Counted from the stretch's first letter, positions 46,246-55,154 are shown. The stretch: DNA of 64,000 bases from Peptostreptococcaceae bacterium (GCA_902363255.1 CABIZO010000003.1:496001-560000); one strand, 5' to 3'. Notes: generated from the letters alone by a model not told the origin. Numbers and translations: made by a program.

Positions 46246-46596
46246 TTACTTAACCCTGATACCTTGCACGTTAACATCTATTTTACTAACTTTTATTGAT
46301 GTAGTATTTTCTACTGAATATTTCACTCTGTCTATGATGTTATTTGCTACTGTAGAAATATTTATTCCATACTGCATTATAACAAATAATTCTATTTCTA
46401 TTTTATTATCTTCTGTTTCGTATATTTTAACGCCTTTAGTTGCATTGTCTCCTTTTAATAATTCAACAATACCTTTTATCTTTTGTGAGAAACCTACTAA
46501 TCCGTAACTCTCCATTGCAGCTCTATATGCAATTTGAGCTATAACATGTTTATCTATTTCTATACATCCATATTTATTGTTTACTTTAGTAGTCAT
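46246..46596 (-). CDS. yloU: Asp23/Gls24 family protein YloU
   Basis: The 116-residue protein is an Asp23 fold: GCIEIDKHVIAQIAYRAAM and ELFVIMQYGINISTVANN. It precedes fakA, as in nearly all Firmicutes, which suggests a link in lipid or envelope function. It is preceded by a promoter and a 5' hairpin, so the unit yloU-fakA starts here. Confidence 0.93.
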   Translation of the reverse strand: MTTKVNNKYGCIEIDKHVIAQIAYRAAMESYGLVGFSQKIKGIVELLKGDNATKGVKIYETEDNKIEIELFVIMQYGINISTVANNIIDRVKYSVENTTSIKVSKIDVNVQGIRVK

Positions 46597-46639
46597 GGTT
46601 TTACCCCCTCATTTTCTTTTTTAATAATATTTTGTACAA

Positions 46640-46669
46640 TGTTGAATTATTAATTTCATCAATTCAACA
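46640..46669 (-). promoter_or_regulatory. 5' untranslated hairpin upstream of yloU
   Basis: TGTTGAATT and AATTCAACA form a perfect 9-bp stem with a 12-base loop inside the predicted leader of yloU. Its role is unknown. Confidence 0.4.
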
Positions 46670-46689
46670 AATTTCCTTTATTTTAATAA

Positions 46690-46718
46690 ATTATAGTTTA
46701 TATTTCTATTTTAGACAA
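46690..46718 (-). promoter_or_regulatory. Sigma-A type promoter of yloU-fakA
   Basis: On the minus strand TTGTCT (-35, 46718-46713) and TATAAT (-10, 46695-46690) are 17 bp apart, about 95 bases upstream of the yloU start. Confidence 0.6.
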
Positions 46719-46861
46719 GATATATAATACTATAAGTAATTAATAATTAAAAGTTATTTAAATTTAATAACTAGAAAGACGTTTATTGTCAATACTATAT
46801 ATTAAGCAACAGAAGATATATTTTTTTGAGTTTTAAAACATAGTGATTTACAACATAATAA

Positions 46862-46890
46862 AATAATGATAATAAACTTTTATCATTATT
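46862..46890. other. Unassigned terminator-like hairpin
   Basis: AATAATGATAA and TTATCATTATT are perfect 11-bp arms with a 7-base loop. TTCTCTTTT follows on the plus strand. No annotated gene ends here, and it lies upstream of both promoters' start points, so it could end an unseen short transcript. Confidence 0.4.
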
Positions 46891-46986
46891 TTCTCTTTTA
46901 ATATTTACATTAGCAAAATTTATATATATAATTTTATATGATAATGAGAAAATCTTCAATATGTTAAGGACAATTATATATTTTTA

Positions 46987-47015
46987 TTGCAGAAATTCAA
47001 ATTTTATGTTAATAT
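46987..47015 (+). promoter_or_regulatory. Sigma-A type promoter of rpmB
   Basis: TTGCAG (-35) and TAATAT (-10) are 17 bp apart, about 50 bases upstream of the rpmB start codon. Confidence 0.55.
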
Positions 47016-47065
47016 AAATATGTTTTTAGTCTTAAAATAGTTATCATTTTAAGGAGGTGTATATA

Positions 47066-47254
47066 ATGTCAAGAGTATGTTGCGTATGTGGTAAAGGTAA
47101 AGTTTCAGGAAACCAAGTATCACACTCAAATAAACACAGCAAGAGAACATGGGCTGCTAACTTAAGAAACGTTAAAGTTATAGAAAATGGAACTCCAAAG
47201 AGAGTAAAAGTTTGTACAAGATGCTTACGTTCAAACAAAGTTGATAGAGCTTAA
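47066..47254 (+). CDS. rpmB: 50S ribosomal protein L28
   Basis: The 62-residue protein begins SRVCCVCGKGKVSGNQVSHS, the L28 signature, and has the zinc-type pairs CVCG and CTRC. ATG 47066 has AGGAGGT 7 bases upstream; an in-frame GTG three codons earlier lies inside that site. It is the only plus-strand gene in the right-hand cluster and has its own promoter and terminator, as in Bacillus. Confidence 0.96.
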   Translation: MSRVCCVCGKGKVSGNQVSHSNKHSKRTWAANLRNVKVIENGTPKRVKVCTRCLRSNKVDRA

Positions 47255-47277
47255 TAATAAATTTATTTTATTAGTAA

Positions 47278-47308
47278 AGAGCCTACATTTTAGTAGGCTC
47301 TCTTTTTT
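47278..47308 (+). terminator. Terminator of rpmB
   Basis: GAGCCTAC and GTAGGCTC form a perfect 8-bp stem with a 6-base loop and are followed by TCTTTTTTT. Confidence 0.93.
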
Positions 47309-47329
47309 TATCTAAAAGTTCATCAAATT

Positions 47330-47407
47330 TTATTTTTTATCAGTTCTCATAAATTTTAAAACAATATTAGAAAGCCATTTTGGTAATTTTATAGTTACCA
47401 TCTTCAT
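47330..47407 (-). CDS. spoVM: Stage V sporulation protein M, curvature-sensing amphipathic peptide
   Basis: This 25-codon frame starts at ATG 47407 with a GGGGGGGAT ribosome-binding site about 6 bases upstream and ends at TAA. It encodes TIKLPKWLSNIV near its start, closely matching Bacillus SpoVM (TIKLPKFLGGIV), and a basic C-terminus. SpoVM binds the convex forespore membrane and anchors the SpoIVA coat base. The position between thiN (yloS) and rpmB is the same as in Bacillus. Family match plus synteny makes this secure despite the small size. Confidence 0.93.
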   Translation of the reverse strand: MKMVTIKLPKWLSNIVLKFMRTDKK

Positions 47408-47779
47408 ACTTATCCCCCCCAGGTTAGATAATTTTAAATATTTCCCATTAGTTTTATACCACAACATTTATTAATCTTTATGCAAATTATGTTTTTTATA
47501 GACCTTAAATAAAATATCATTTACATATTATTAATATCTATTAATAAATCCAATACAAAAATCTTCCCATTAAATTATATTAAGGAAGGTTTTCATTTTA
47601 GAATTATAAATTATTTATTACCTTTATTTTCCTCATTTTATTTTTATATTTCTAACTCTACTATCTAGTCCACATTCACTTACATCTTCTTTATACTAAA
47701 CAAAAGCATATATTCCATAAGTTATTATATGTAGAAAATAAATAAACTCCCCTTAATCAAATATTAAGAGGAGTTTATT
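47408..47779. other. Intergenic region between spoVM and thiN
   Basis: About 370 bases. It holds two terminator-like hairpins (47557-47593 and 47741-47782) and must contain the spoVM promoter, probably in 47430-47550. I could not place a convincing sigma-E promoter. No further open frame was seen. Confidence 0.5.
47557..47593. terminator. Second terminator-like hairpin upstream of spoVM
   Basis: AAAAATCTTCC pairs with GGAAGGTTTT (one G-U) around a 16-base loop, with a T-run on the minus strand. It would isolate spoVM from thiN read-through. Confidence 0.5.
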
Positions 47780-47782
47780 TTA
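47741..47782 (-). terminator. Terminator of thiN
   Basis: On the minus strand AATAAACTCC-CTTAAT type arms pair over about 16 bp with one bulge around a 5-base loop, and TTTATTTATTTT follows. It overlaps the last codon of thiN. Confidence 0.8.
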
Positions 47783-48430
47783 TGCTAAGTTATAATTTCT
47801 AATAATTAATGCATATCCATCTTCAATTTTTATACTGCACTCATCCTTCATCATAACATTAGATATACCTAATGATGATAAGTATCCTATTTTACCATTA
47901 TTTAATGGGTATTCTAGATTTTTTAGCGTTATATTATTTGCATCTGTCATTATAGGAATAATAGATATTATTTCTCCCTTTTTCCCATGCAAAGTAACGT
48001 CTTCATTTTTTATAATAATAATTTCTTCTTCACTCGTTATTATTCTAGGCTCAATCTTCATTTCCCTCGCATAATGCATTAATCCTATATTCGCAAGAGT
48101 ATGGTCTATACGCCCTCCTAAAGAGCCGTAGAAGTCAATTTTCTCTGCATTTAACTCTTTAGCCAAATAAATGCAAATTTCTGAATCGGTCTCATCTTTA
48201 TGAGATGGATATGTTTTGAAAATCACATTATTACTTTTATAATATTCTACCAAATCTTTATTAATAGAATCTAAGTCACCTATTATATATTGTGGTGTTA
48301 TATTCATTTTATATAAATGATTACATCCACCATCAGCACCTATTATATAGTCATATTTTTCTCTATATATTATTTCTTTTGTTTTATCATAGTTCTTTAT
48401 TTCACCATTTAATATAATACAAACTTTCAT
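47780..48430 (-). CDS. thiN: Thiamine pyrophosphokinase
   Basis: The 216-residue enzyme (YloS) makes thiamine diphosphate from thiamine and ATP. The N-terminal catalytic domain shows GADGGCNHLYKMNITPQ, GDLDSINKDLV and SHKDETDSEI, the conserved aspartate and lysine motifs. The C-terminal beta domain completes it. It follows rpe by nine bases and is part of the rsgA-rpe-thiN unit. Confidence 0.93.
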   Translation of the reverse strand: MKVCIILNGEIKNYDKTKEIIYREKYDYIIGADGGCNHLYKMNITPQYIIGDLDSINKDLVEYYKSNNVIFKTYPSHKDETDSEICIYLAKELNAEKIDFYGSLGGRIDHTLANIGLMHYAREMKIEPRIITSEEEIIIIKNEDVTLHGKKGEIISIIPIMTDANNITLKNLEYPLNNGKIGYLSSLGISNVMMKDECSIKIEDGYALIIRNYNLA

Positions 48431-48439
48431 TAGCTTCTC

Positions 48440-49096
48440 CTAAAGACTTGCATTTTTTCTCATCAATTGAACTGTTTCTTCTATATTTTCACTATTAAAT
48501 ATAGCTGATCCTGCAACTATTATGTTAGCTCCAGCTTCAACCACCTGATGAATATTACTTGGCTTTATTCCACCATCTACTTGTATATCAACATCAAGAT
48601 TTTTTTCATCTATTATCTGTTTTAATTCTTTTATTTTATCTATCATGCTTTCAATAAATGATTGACCTCCAAAACCAGGATTTACAGTCATTATAAGTAC
48701 CATGTCCACATCCTGTAATACATGTTTTATTGTTTCTATAGGTGTAGCTGGATTCAACGCCACTCCTGCCTTTACATTATGAGATTTAATATTTTGTATA
48801 GTTCTATGTAAATGTCTACATGCTTCCACATGAACAACTATTAAATCACTTCCTGCATCAACAAAATCTTTAATATAATTGTCCGGATTTTCGATCATAA
48901 GATGTGTATCAAATATCATATTTACATCTTTTCTTAAAGATTTAACAATTCCAGGGCCTAATGTTATATTAGGAACAAAGTGTCCATCCATAACATCTAT
49001 ATGTAAATATTCACATCCTGCTCTTTCTACTTTTTTAACATCTTCTAATAGTTTTGCAAAATCTGCTGATAATATTGATGGTGCTAATTTAATCAT
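48440..49096 (-). CDS. rpe: Ribulose-phosphate 3-epimerase
   Basis: The 218-residue TIM-barrel enzyme interconverts ribulose-5-phosphate and xylulose-5-phosphate. Motifs include SILSADFAKL, HIDVMDGHFVPNI with metal ligands, and VDGGIKPSNI and ANIIVAGSAIF at the phosphate site. It lies two bases after rsgA. Confidence 0.96.
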   Translation of the reverse strand: MIKLAPSILSADFAKLLEDVKKVERAGCEYLHIDVMDGHFVPNITLGPGIVKSLRKDVNMIFDTHLMIENPDNYIKDFVDAGSDLIVVHVEACRHLHRTIQNIKSHNVKAGVALNPATPIETIKHVLQDVDMVLIMTVNPGFGGQSFIESMIDKIKELKQIIDEKNLDVDIQVDGGIKPSNIHQVVEAGANIIVAGSAIFNSENIEETVQLMRKNASL

Positions 49097-49098
49097 TT

Positions 49099-49980
49099 TT
49101 AATATCTCCTTTTCCCTTGTCTTATCTCATTAAGCAATTGTATATAGCTTTCATATCTTACTTTAGAGATTTCCCCTAGTTCAACAGCCTCTTTAACTCC
49201 ACAACCTGGCTCATTTTCGTGTATGCACTTATTTCCAAATTTACAACTATCAACTTCATCAAATTCGATAAAGTATTCCTTTAACTCATATTCACTTATA
49301 TCATCTAAAGTTAAAGAAGAAAAACCTGGCGTATCTGCAACTATACCACCACATTGTAATTTTAAAAGTTCAGCATGTCTTGTAGTATGTTTTCCTCTTT
49401 TAATTTTATCACTAACTTCTCCAGTTTGTAACTTAAAGTTTGGATCTATTTCATTTAATAAACTAGACTTTCCCACTCCAGATGGTCCAGCAAAGACAAC
49501 AACACTATTATTTAATTCTTCTTTCACTTTATCTATATTTTCTTTAGACTTGCTACTTACTGGAATTACCTTATATCCACTTAACTCATATATCTCTTTT
49601 ATTTTGTTAGTTATATTATCATCATCCAAATCAACCTTTGTAAGGATAATTACAATTTCTAAATTTTCTTTTTCAGCAAGAACTATAAATCTATCTAATA
49701 AAGATAAATGAGGTGTAGGGTTCTTTACAGCAAAAACTATTAATGCTTTTTCTACATTAGCAATTGGAGGTCTTATAAGTTCACTATCTCTTTTATCAAT
49801 AGTTTCTACAACACCTATTTTCTTATCTTCATCAACTATGCTAATTTGCACTCTATCACCTACTAAAGGAGTTTGTTTATTTTTTCTAAATATTCCTCTA
49901 GCTCTACATTCATACAGTCCCTTTTCTGTATCTATGTAGTAAAATCCCCCTATTCCTTTCATTATCCTTCCATCTAACAT
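49099..49980 (-). CDS. rsgA: Ribosome small-subunit-dependent GTPase RsgA
   Basis: RsgA assists late maturation of the 30S subunit. The 293-residue protein has an OB-fold (1-65), a circularly permuted GTPase domain in which TKVDLDD (G4) precedes GPSGVGKSSLLNEI (G1) and DTPGFSSL (G3), and a zinc domain with CKFGNKCIHENEPGC. Order is thus G4-G5-G1-G3, diagnostic of the YjeQ family. Confidence 0.96.
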   Translation of the reverse strand: MLDGRIMKGIGGFYYIDTEKGLYECRARGIFRKNKQTPLVGDRVQISIVDEDKKIGVVETIDKRDSELIRPPIANVEKALIVFAVKNPTPHLSLLDRFIVLAEKENLEIVIILTKVDLDDDNITNKIKEIYELSGYKVIPVSSKSKENIDKVKEELNNSVVVFAGPSGVGKSSLLNEIDPNFKLQTGEVSDKIKRGKHTTRHAELLKLQCGGIVADTPGFSSLTLDDISEYELKEYFIEFDEVDSCKFGNKCIHENEPGCGVKEAVELGEISKVRYESYIQLLNEIRQGKRRY

Positions 49981-50084
49981 TAATTGCCTCCTTATTTTTT
50001 AACACTTTATTATATATTACCACAATATTTTTATTATTTTAAATTTAATTATTATATATTATTTTTTATCTATTATTTTAATCA

Positions 50085-50123
50085 AAAAATAAATATAAGT
50101 AAGCATTACGCTTACTTATATTT
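50085..50123 (-). terminator. Terminator of prkC
   Basis: AAATATAAGTAAGC and GCTTACTTATATTT are a perfect 14-bp stem with a 5-base loop, followed on the minus strand by ATTTTTT. It separates the kinase gene from rsgA. Confidence 0.9.
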
Positions 50124-50148
50124 TGTTTATATGATTTAATTTTATACT

Positions 50149-51963
50149 TTAATCATCATCTTCGTCGTCATCATCTTTTATATTACTTGTTTGTTGTTCT
50201 CCAGAATTGTCATTTCCACTTTGTGAGTTATCTGCAGCATTATCATTGTTGTTATTATCGCTATTATCAGAGTTGTTACCGTTGTTATTGTTTGAGTTAT
50301 TGTTGTTGCTATTATTATTGTTACTGTTATCATTACTATTATTATTGTTATTATTATCGTCATTGTTACCATCATTATTTTGATCAGAATTACTATCGTC
50401 AGTTGGTTCTTCTTCAGTTGGTTTTTCTTCTGGTTTTTGTCCTTTACTTATAACAACATTAATAGCATCACCTTTTTTAACACTTCCTAAACCTGCAACT
50501 GGATTTTGATCTATTACAGTACCTTCTTTATAAATTTCACTATAGCTATAATTTTTAGTGCCTAACACTAAGCCCTTTTCTTTAAGAATAGCTTCAGCAT
50601 CTTTCAATGTAAATCCTATTAGAGTTGGTACTGATAATTCTTCTGGACCCAAACTAATTACTATTGTTACAGTATCTCCTTTTTTCAGTTCTGTACCTTC
50701 TGAAGGACTTTGAGATATAACATGATTTTTTTCCACGTCTGGATCATGTCTATCACTAATAACCAATTTCAATTCTAAGTTATTTATAACTTTATTTGCA
50801 TTTTCTAAGCTCATATTAAGTAAATTAGGTGTAATAATTACATCATCATCTTTATTTCTATTTAAAAGTCCAAACCCATTAGTTGCCATACCAGAAACTC
50901 CTAATATAAGTAAAACAAGTAATCCAATAAATATCCCTTTAAATTCTTTTCTTTTTTTCTTTTTAGGCTTTCTTTCATAATTGTCAACCTCTTCTCTTTC
51001 AGATTGTACAAAAGCCTCTTCTTTAGCTTCTCTTTTTTGCTCTTTACCTAAAGTTTTAAACTTATTAGAATTATCTACTACTTCAACTGGCGGTATTCTC
51101 CTTGTAGCAAAATCATCATATTGCTTGATAAAATCTAAATCTATATTTTGTTCAATATATTCAATATCTTCTATAACTTCTTCACTACTTTGATATCTAT
51201 CATCTGGATCTTTTTCAGTTAATTTTTTTATTAACGTTCTAATACTTTGAGGTATTTGAGTTTTTTCATCTAAACTAAATTCTATATCTTCATTTATATG
51301 TTGAAGAGCAATAGATATAGGACTATCTCCTTTAAAAGGAACTTTTCCTAATAACATTTCATATAAAACAATTCCTAAAGAATATAAATCTGCATTATTT
51401 TTTACTGGTTTACCTTTAGCTTGTTCTGGTGAAAAATAATGCACAGAACCTATTATACTTCCTATATTAGTCATTGTAGAGTTTGTAGCTGCTTTGGCAA
51501 TTCCAAAGTCTGCTACCTTTACATTTCTACCTTCACTTGATATTAGTATATTGTGAGGTTTTATATCTCTATGTATAACTCCTTTTTTATGTGCAGCTCC
51601 AAGAGCCTTTGCTATTTGTTTAGTTATATCAAGAGCAGTATATTCATCTAAAGTTCCTTCGTTTTTTATAATCTCCTTTAGATTCTGACCATCTACATAT
51701 TCCATAACTATGTAGTTTACTCTACCATCGCAACCTACATCATATACATTTACTATATTAGGGTGAGATATGTTTGCTACAGCTTCTGCTTCTCTTTTGA
51801 ATTTTGCTAAAAATTCTTCGTCATCTACAAATTCCGGTCTTAAGACTTTTACAGCTACAATTCTATTTAAAAGTCTGTCCTTTGCTTCATAAACAAAGGC
51901 CATACCGCCATCTCCAATTTTCCTTATAATTTCATATCTATTACCTAAAATTGTTTCTCCCAC
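50149..51963 (-). CDS. prkC: PASTA-domain Ser/Thr protein kinase PrkC
   Basis: The kinase domain (residues about 8-270) has GDGGMAFVYEAKD (P-loop), VAVKVLRPE (Lys), HRDIKPHNIL (catalytic loop) and VADFGIAK (DFG). A basic juxtamembrane region leads to one membrane helix near residue 350, then two extracellular PASTA repeats (about 372-438 and 439-508). The last 96 residues are Asn/Asp/Ser-rich, with an acidic end. Bacillus PrkC has three PASTA repeats and no such tail; C. difficile PrkC is known to have two plus an SGN-rich tail. It senses cell-wall fragments and regulates envelope and sporulation functions. GTG start. Confidence 0.95.
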   Translation of the reverse strand: MGETILGNRYEIIRKIGDGGMAFVYEAKDRLLNRIVAVKVLRPEFVDDEEFLAKFKREAEAVANISHPNIVNVYDVGCDGRVNYIVMEYVDGQNLKEIIKNEGTLDEYTALDITKQIAKALGAAHKKGVIHRDIKPHNILISSEGRNVKVADFGIAKAATNSTMTNIGSIIGSVHYFSPEQAKGKPVKNNADLYSLGIVLYEMLLGKVPFKGDSPISIALQHINEDIEFSLDEKTQIPQSIRTLIKKLTEKDPDDRYQSSEEVIEDIEYIEQNIDLDFIKQYDDFATRRIPPVEVVDNSNKFKTLGKEQKREAKEEAFVQSEREEVDNYERKPKKKKRKEFKGIFIGLLVLLILGVSGMATNGFGLLNRNKDDDVIITPNLLNMSLENANKVINNLELKLVISDRHDPDVEKNHVISQSPSEGTELKKGDTVTIVISLGPEELSVPTLIGFTLKDAEAILKEKGLVLGTKNYSYSEIYKEGTVIDQNPVAGLGSVKKGDAINVVISKGQKPEEKPTEEEPTDDSNSDQNNDGNNDDNNNNNNSNDNSNNNNSNNNNSNNNNGNNSDNSDNNNNDNAADNSQSGNDNSGEQQTSNIKDDDDEDDD

Positions 51964-51975
51964 AATATCACCATC

Positions 51976-52725
51976 CTAATCAATCTTACTTAAGATAACA
52001 GATATATTATCCTTACCAGAATTATTATTAGCCTCATTTATTAAATCTTGGCAAATTTCTTTAATATCCTTATCTTGTTTAATAATATTTTTTATAGATT
52101 CATCTTCTACACAACCTGTGAGACCATCTGTTGCTAAAAGTAATATATCATCTTTTTCTATTTTTTCTCTAAATATATCTACTATAATTATTTCTTCTGC
52201 TCCCATTGCTCGTGTAATTTGATTTCTACGAGGATGAGATCTAGCTTCTTCTTGTGTTATTAAATTAGCATTTACTAACTCTTCTACCACAGAATGATCT
52301 TTAGTTATTTTTCTAAATTCATTATCATGTAATATATAACCTCTACTATCACCTACATTAGCTATTATCACATCATCTTTGTAAATTACAGCCACAACTA
52401 AAGTAGTTCCCATACCTTTACAAGAATTATCTTCTAAAGCTTTTTCATAAATTTTTTTATTGGCATAATTATATCCTTGCTTTATTATGTCATCTAAATA
52501 ATCCATTTTTATGCATCCACTTTGAGAAATATTCTCTTTCAAAAAATCTATAATACTCTCCACTGCTATCTTACTTGCTACCTCTCCCTTTTGATGGCCA
52601 CCCATGCCATCAGCTAAAGCAAATATTCCTATACAATCATCTTCTGTTTGTATAATCTCCCCCATACAGTAGTCTTCATTATTTTTTCTAACTTTTCCTA
52701 CATGAGAGTCACAATTATAAATCAT
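51976..52725 (-). CDS. prpC: PP2C family Ser/Thr phosphatase (PrpC/Stp)
   Basis: The 249-residue phosphatase has the metal-binding motifs ALADGMGGHQKGEVAS, NVGDSRGYIL, LATDGLTGCV and GKDNISVILSKI. It reverses PrkC phosphorylation and lies directly before prkC (12 bases), the conserved pair. The protein is complete and of normal length. Confidence 0.95.
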   Translation of the reverse strand: MIYNCDSHVGKVRKNNEDYCMGEIIQTEDDCIGIFALADGMGGHQKGEVASKIAVESIIDFLKENISQSGCIKMDYLDDIIKQGYNYANKKIYEKALEDNSCKGMGTTLVVAVIYKDDVIIANVGDSRGYILHDNEFRKITKDHSVVEELVNANLITQEEARSHPRRNQITRAMGAEEIIIVDIFREKIEKDDILLLATDGLTGCVEDESIKNIIKQDKDIKEICQDLINEANNNSGKDNISVILSKID

Positions 52726-52743
52726 AGCAATTACCCTCCTTAT

Positions 52744-53775
52744 TTACTTGTGCTTACGTCTAAGTTGACCACAAGCTCCTCCTATATCAGATCCCATAGA
52801 TATTCTAACTGTCGCTGGAATATTATTTTTTTCTAGTATATCTCTAAATTTATAAATATAAGTTTTATCAGGTCTTTCAAATTCTCTTTCTTCTACTTTA
52901 TTAATAGGAATTAAATTAACATGACACAACATTCCCTTTAGAAGTTTTACAATTGCATCAGCTTCTTTTTTAGAGTCATTGACACCTTTAATTAATGAAT
53001 ATTCAAAAGTAACCCTTCTATTTGTTTTTTGAATATAGTACTTACATGCTTTTATTATATCATCTATCTTATATGCATTGGCAACTGGCATTATTTTTTT
53101 TCTTTCTTCATCGAAAGGAGAATGTAGCGAAACTGCTAAATTAATAGGTAATTGCAAGTCTGCAAATTCATACATTTTAGGTACAACACCACAAGTAGAT
53201 AAAGTTATATGTCTATATCCAATATTTAATCCGTTTTTTTCATTTACCAATTTAAAAAACTTTTTAGTATTTTCAAAGTTATCTAAAGGTTCTCCACTAC
53301 CCATTAAAACTAAATTAGAAACTCTTTTATTAGTATCTTCTTGGACTTTCATAATTTGATCTAATATTTCCCATGGTTCCAAGTTTCTTATTAAACCTTC
53401 TATAGTAGACGCACAGAATTTACATCCCATTCTACAACCTACTTGATTAGATATACAAACCGTTATTCTATCTCCATAATCCATCATTACAGTTTCAACT
53501 ATATTTCCATCATTCAATTCAAATAAATATTTTTTACATTTATCTACTTGTGATTCTAAAACTAATTCTAATTTTATATTACCTATATAAGATACTTCTT
53601 CTAATTTTTCTCTTAAACTTTTTGGTATATTATTCATATCGTCAAAAGTTTTAGCGCCTTTATATATCCAAGAGAATATTTGACTTCCTCTAAATGGTTT
53701 TTCACCTATGCTTTTCAGGAATTCTTTTAACTCTTCTTCTGTCATATTTTTTAATGCTACTTTATTTTCTGTCAT
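52744..53775 (-). CDS. rlmN: Dual-specificity 23S rRNA A2503 / tRNA A37 methyltransferase RlmN
   Basis: RlmN is a radical SAM enzyme that makes 2-methyladenosine in 23S rRNA and some tRNAs. The cluster motif CRMGCKFCAS lies near residue 115, and NLVLMGSGEPLDN and the C-terminal catalytic-Cys region (MGSDIGGACGQL) are present. The 343-residue length is normal. It follows rsmB by 7 bases. The similar Cfr resistance enzyme cannot be excluded by one motif, but synteny with rsmB and prpC supports RlmN. Confidence 0.95.
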   Translation of the reverse strand: MTENKVALKNMTEEELKEFLKSIGEKPFRGSQIFSWIYKGAKTFDDMNNIPKSLREKLEEVSYIGNIKLELVLESQVDKCKKYLFELNDGNIVETVMMDYGDRITVCISNQVGCRMGCKFCASTIEGLIRNLEPWEILDQIMKVQEDTNKRVSNLVLMGSGEPLDNFENTKKFFKLVNEKNGLNIGYRHITLSTCGVVPKMYEFADLQLPINLAVSLHSPFDEERKKIMPVANAYKIDDIIKACKYYIQKTNRRVTFEYSLIKGVNDSKKEADAIVKLLKGMLCHVNLIPINKVEEREFERPDKTYIYKFRDILEKNNIPATVRISMGSDIGGACGQLRRKHK

Positions 53776-53782
53776 TTTATCA

Positions 53783-55108
53783 CTACCTTACTCTAATTAA
53801 TTTTGATATGAAGAATCCATCCATTTCATGAACATTAGGATAAATCTTCATATAACCTTTTTCTTGATTATCTAAATCAACTTTCACTTCATTAATAGGA
53901 GCTAATTCAAAGTTTTTATTTTTTTGTAAGAATTCATTTATAATATCAATGTTTTCACTATCTTGTATTGTACAAGTACTGTATATTAAAGTTCCACCTT
54001 TCTTAACATACTTAGATGCATTCTCAAGTATTTTCTTTTGAATTGGTGGTAAATCTCTAAATTCTTCTTTTTCTTTATATTTTATTTCAGGCTTTCTTCT
54101 AATTATTCCAAGACCTGAGCATGGAACATCTGCAAGTACATAATCAAACTTTCCTACACTTTCTTTATCTAAAGATAATCCATCATATTCTTGTACATCC
54201 ACATTAGTTAGAGACAATCTTTTACAAGATGCTTTTATTAGTTTTAATTTATGCTCATAAATATCTCTAGATACTACTTGTCCTGTATTATTCATTAGTG
54301 TAGCCATATGTGTAGTTTTCCCACCAGGAGCACTACATACATCTAAAACTAAAGAATTTTCTTTTAGATTCATAACTTTTCCCACAAGCATAGAACTTAT
54401 ATCTTGCACAGTAAATAGTCCTTCTTTATAAAGAGAGTTATTTTCTATGTCTTTTAAGTTTTCAACTTTTATAGCTTCCTCCACCACATTAACTTTAGAA
54501 GCTTTTATATTTTCTTTTTCTAACTTTTCAATTAGTTCATCTCTTGTAATTTTTAAAGTATTAGTTCTTAAATAAATACTTGGTCTTTGACTATTAGCTT
54601 CCAATAACTCTTCTGTAAATTCTCTGCCAAAGTGAATCATCCAGTTTCTTATCATCCATTTATCATAAGAATATTTTATAGCTAAATAATCTATATCATC
54701 TTTTACTTTTATTTGTCCTATTGTTTCTTTTTGTCTTATAACATTTCTAAGTATGCCATTAATAAATCCTGATACCTTAGAATTTTTCTTTTTAGCTAAA
54801 TTTACAGTTTCATTTACTGCAGCATAATCAGATATACTATTTAAAAACATTATTTGATATATTCCCATTCTTAATAATGTTTTAACGTATATCTCCATTT
54901 TATTTGTTTTTACTTTTGATAATTTATCAATCATATAGTCTATGTAATATTTATTTTCTATTACACCATATATTATTTCTGTTGCTAATCCTCTATCTTG
55001 ATTAGATAACTTAACATCCTTAAAGTGTTTATTTATTGCCATATTCGAATAATTTTTATTTTTTTCTATATCTAAAAGAACTTTGTATGCTATTTCTCTT
55101 GCGTTCAT
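53783..55108 (-). CDS. rsmB: 16S rRNA (cytosine-967 C5) methyltransferase RsmB
   Basis: An N-terminal NusB-like RNA-binding domain (residues 1-140) precedes the methyltransferase domain with LDVCSAPGGKTTHMA, DVPCSGLGIIRRKPEI and the catalytic-type TCTIQDSEN. The length is about 441 residues from ATG 55108, which has AAGGAG 6 bases upstream; a longer in-frame start exists. It lies between rlmN and the YugP-like gene. Confidence 0.94.
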   Translation of the reverse strand: MNAREIAYKVLLDIEKNKNYSNMAINKHFKDVKLSNQDRGLATEIIYGVIENKYYIDYMIDKLSKVKTNKMEIYVKTLLRMGIYQIMFLNSISDYAAVNETVNLAKKKNSKVSGFINGILRNVIRQKETIGQIKVKDDIDYLAIKYSYDKWMIRNWMIHFGREFTEELLEANSQRPSIYLRTNTLKITRDELIEKLEKENIKASKVNVVEEAIKVENLKDIENNSLYKEGLFTVQDISSMLVGKVMNLKENSLVLDVCSAPGGKTTHMATLMNNTGQVVSRDIYEHKLKLIKASCKRLSLTNVDVQEYDGLSLDKESVGKFDYVLADVPCSGLGIIRRKPEIKYKEKEEFRDLPPIQKKILENASKYVKKGGTLIYSTCTIQDSENIDIINEFLQKNKNFELAPINEVKVDLDNQEKGYMKIYPNVHEMDGFFISKLIRVR

Positions 55109-55154
55109 AATTTTCTCCTTATTTTTCAAAATTTAGTTAAGTTTTGATTTATTT

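Larger units (their letters stand above)
46597..47065. other. Divergent intergenic region between yloU and rpmB
   Basis: About 470 bases without a convincing open frame. It carries promoters for both genes, a 5' hairpin for yloU and an unassigned terminator-like hairpin at 46862-46890. A second minus-strand promoter candidate (TTGACA at 46792, TATTAA at 46769, 17-bp spacer) is also present. A small RNA is possible. Confidence 0.6.

Noticed and set aside
47044..47238. Minus-strand frame opposite rpmB
   Set aside because: Lies over a conserved ribosomal protein gene, with no start signal; spoVM, not this, is the real minus-strand gene here.
50240..50400. Repeats resembling a CRISPR or tandem array
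   Set aside because: They are codon runs for Asn/Asp/Ser in frame with prkC, with no regular spacers.
50178..50453. Long open frames on both strands rich in Thr/Ile or Tyr/Cys
   Set aside because: They are shadows of the AAT/AAC-rich tail of prkC; biased composition and no ribosome-binding site.
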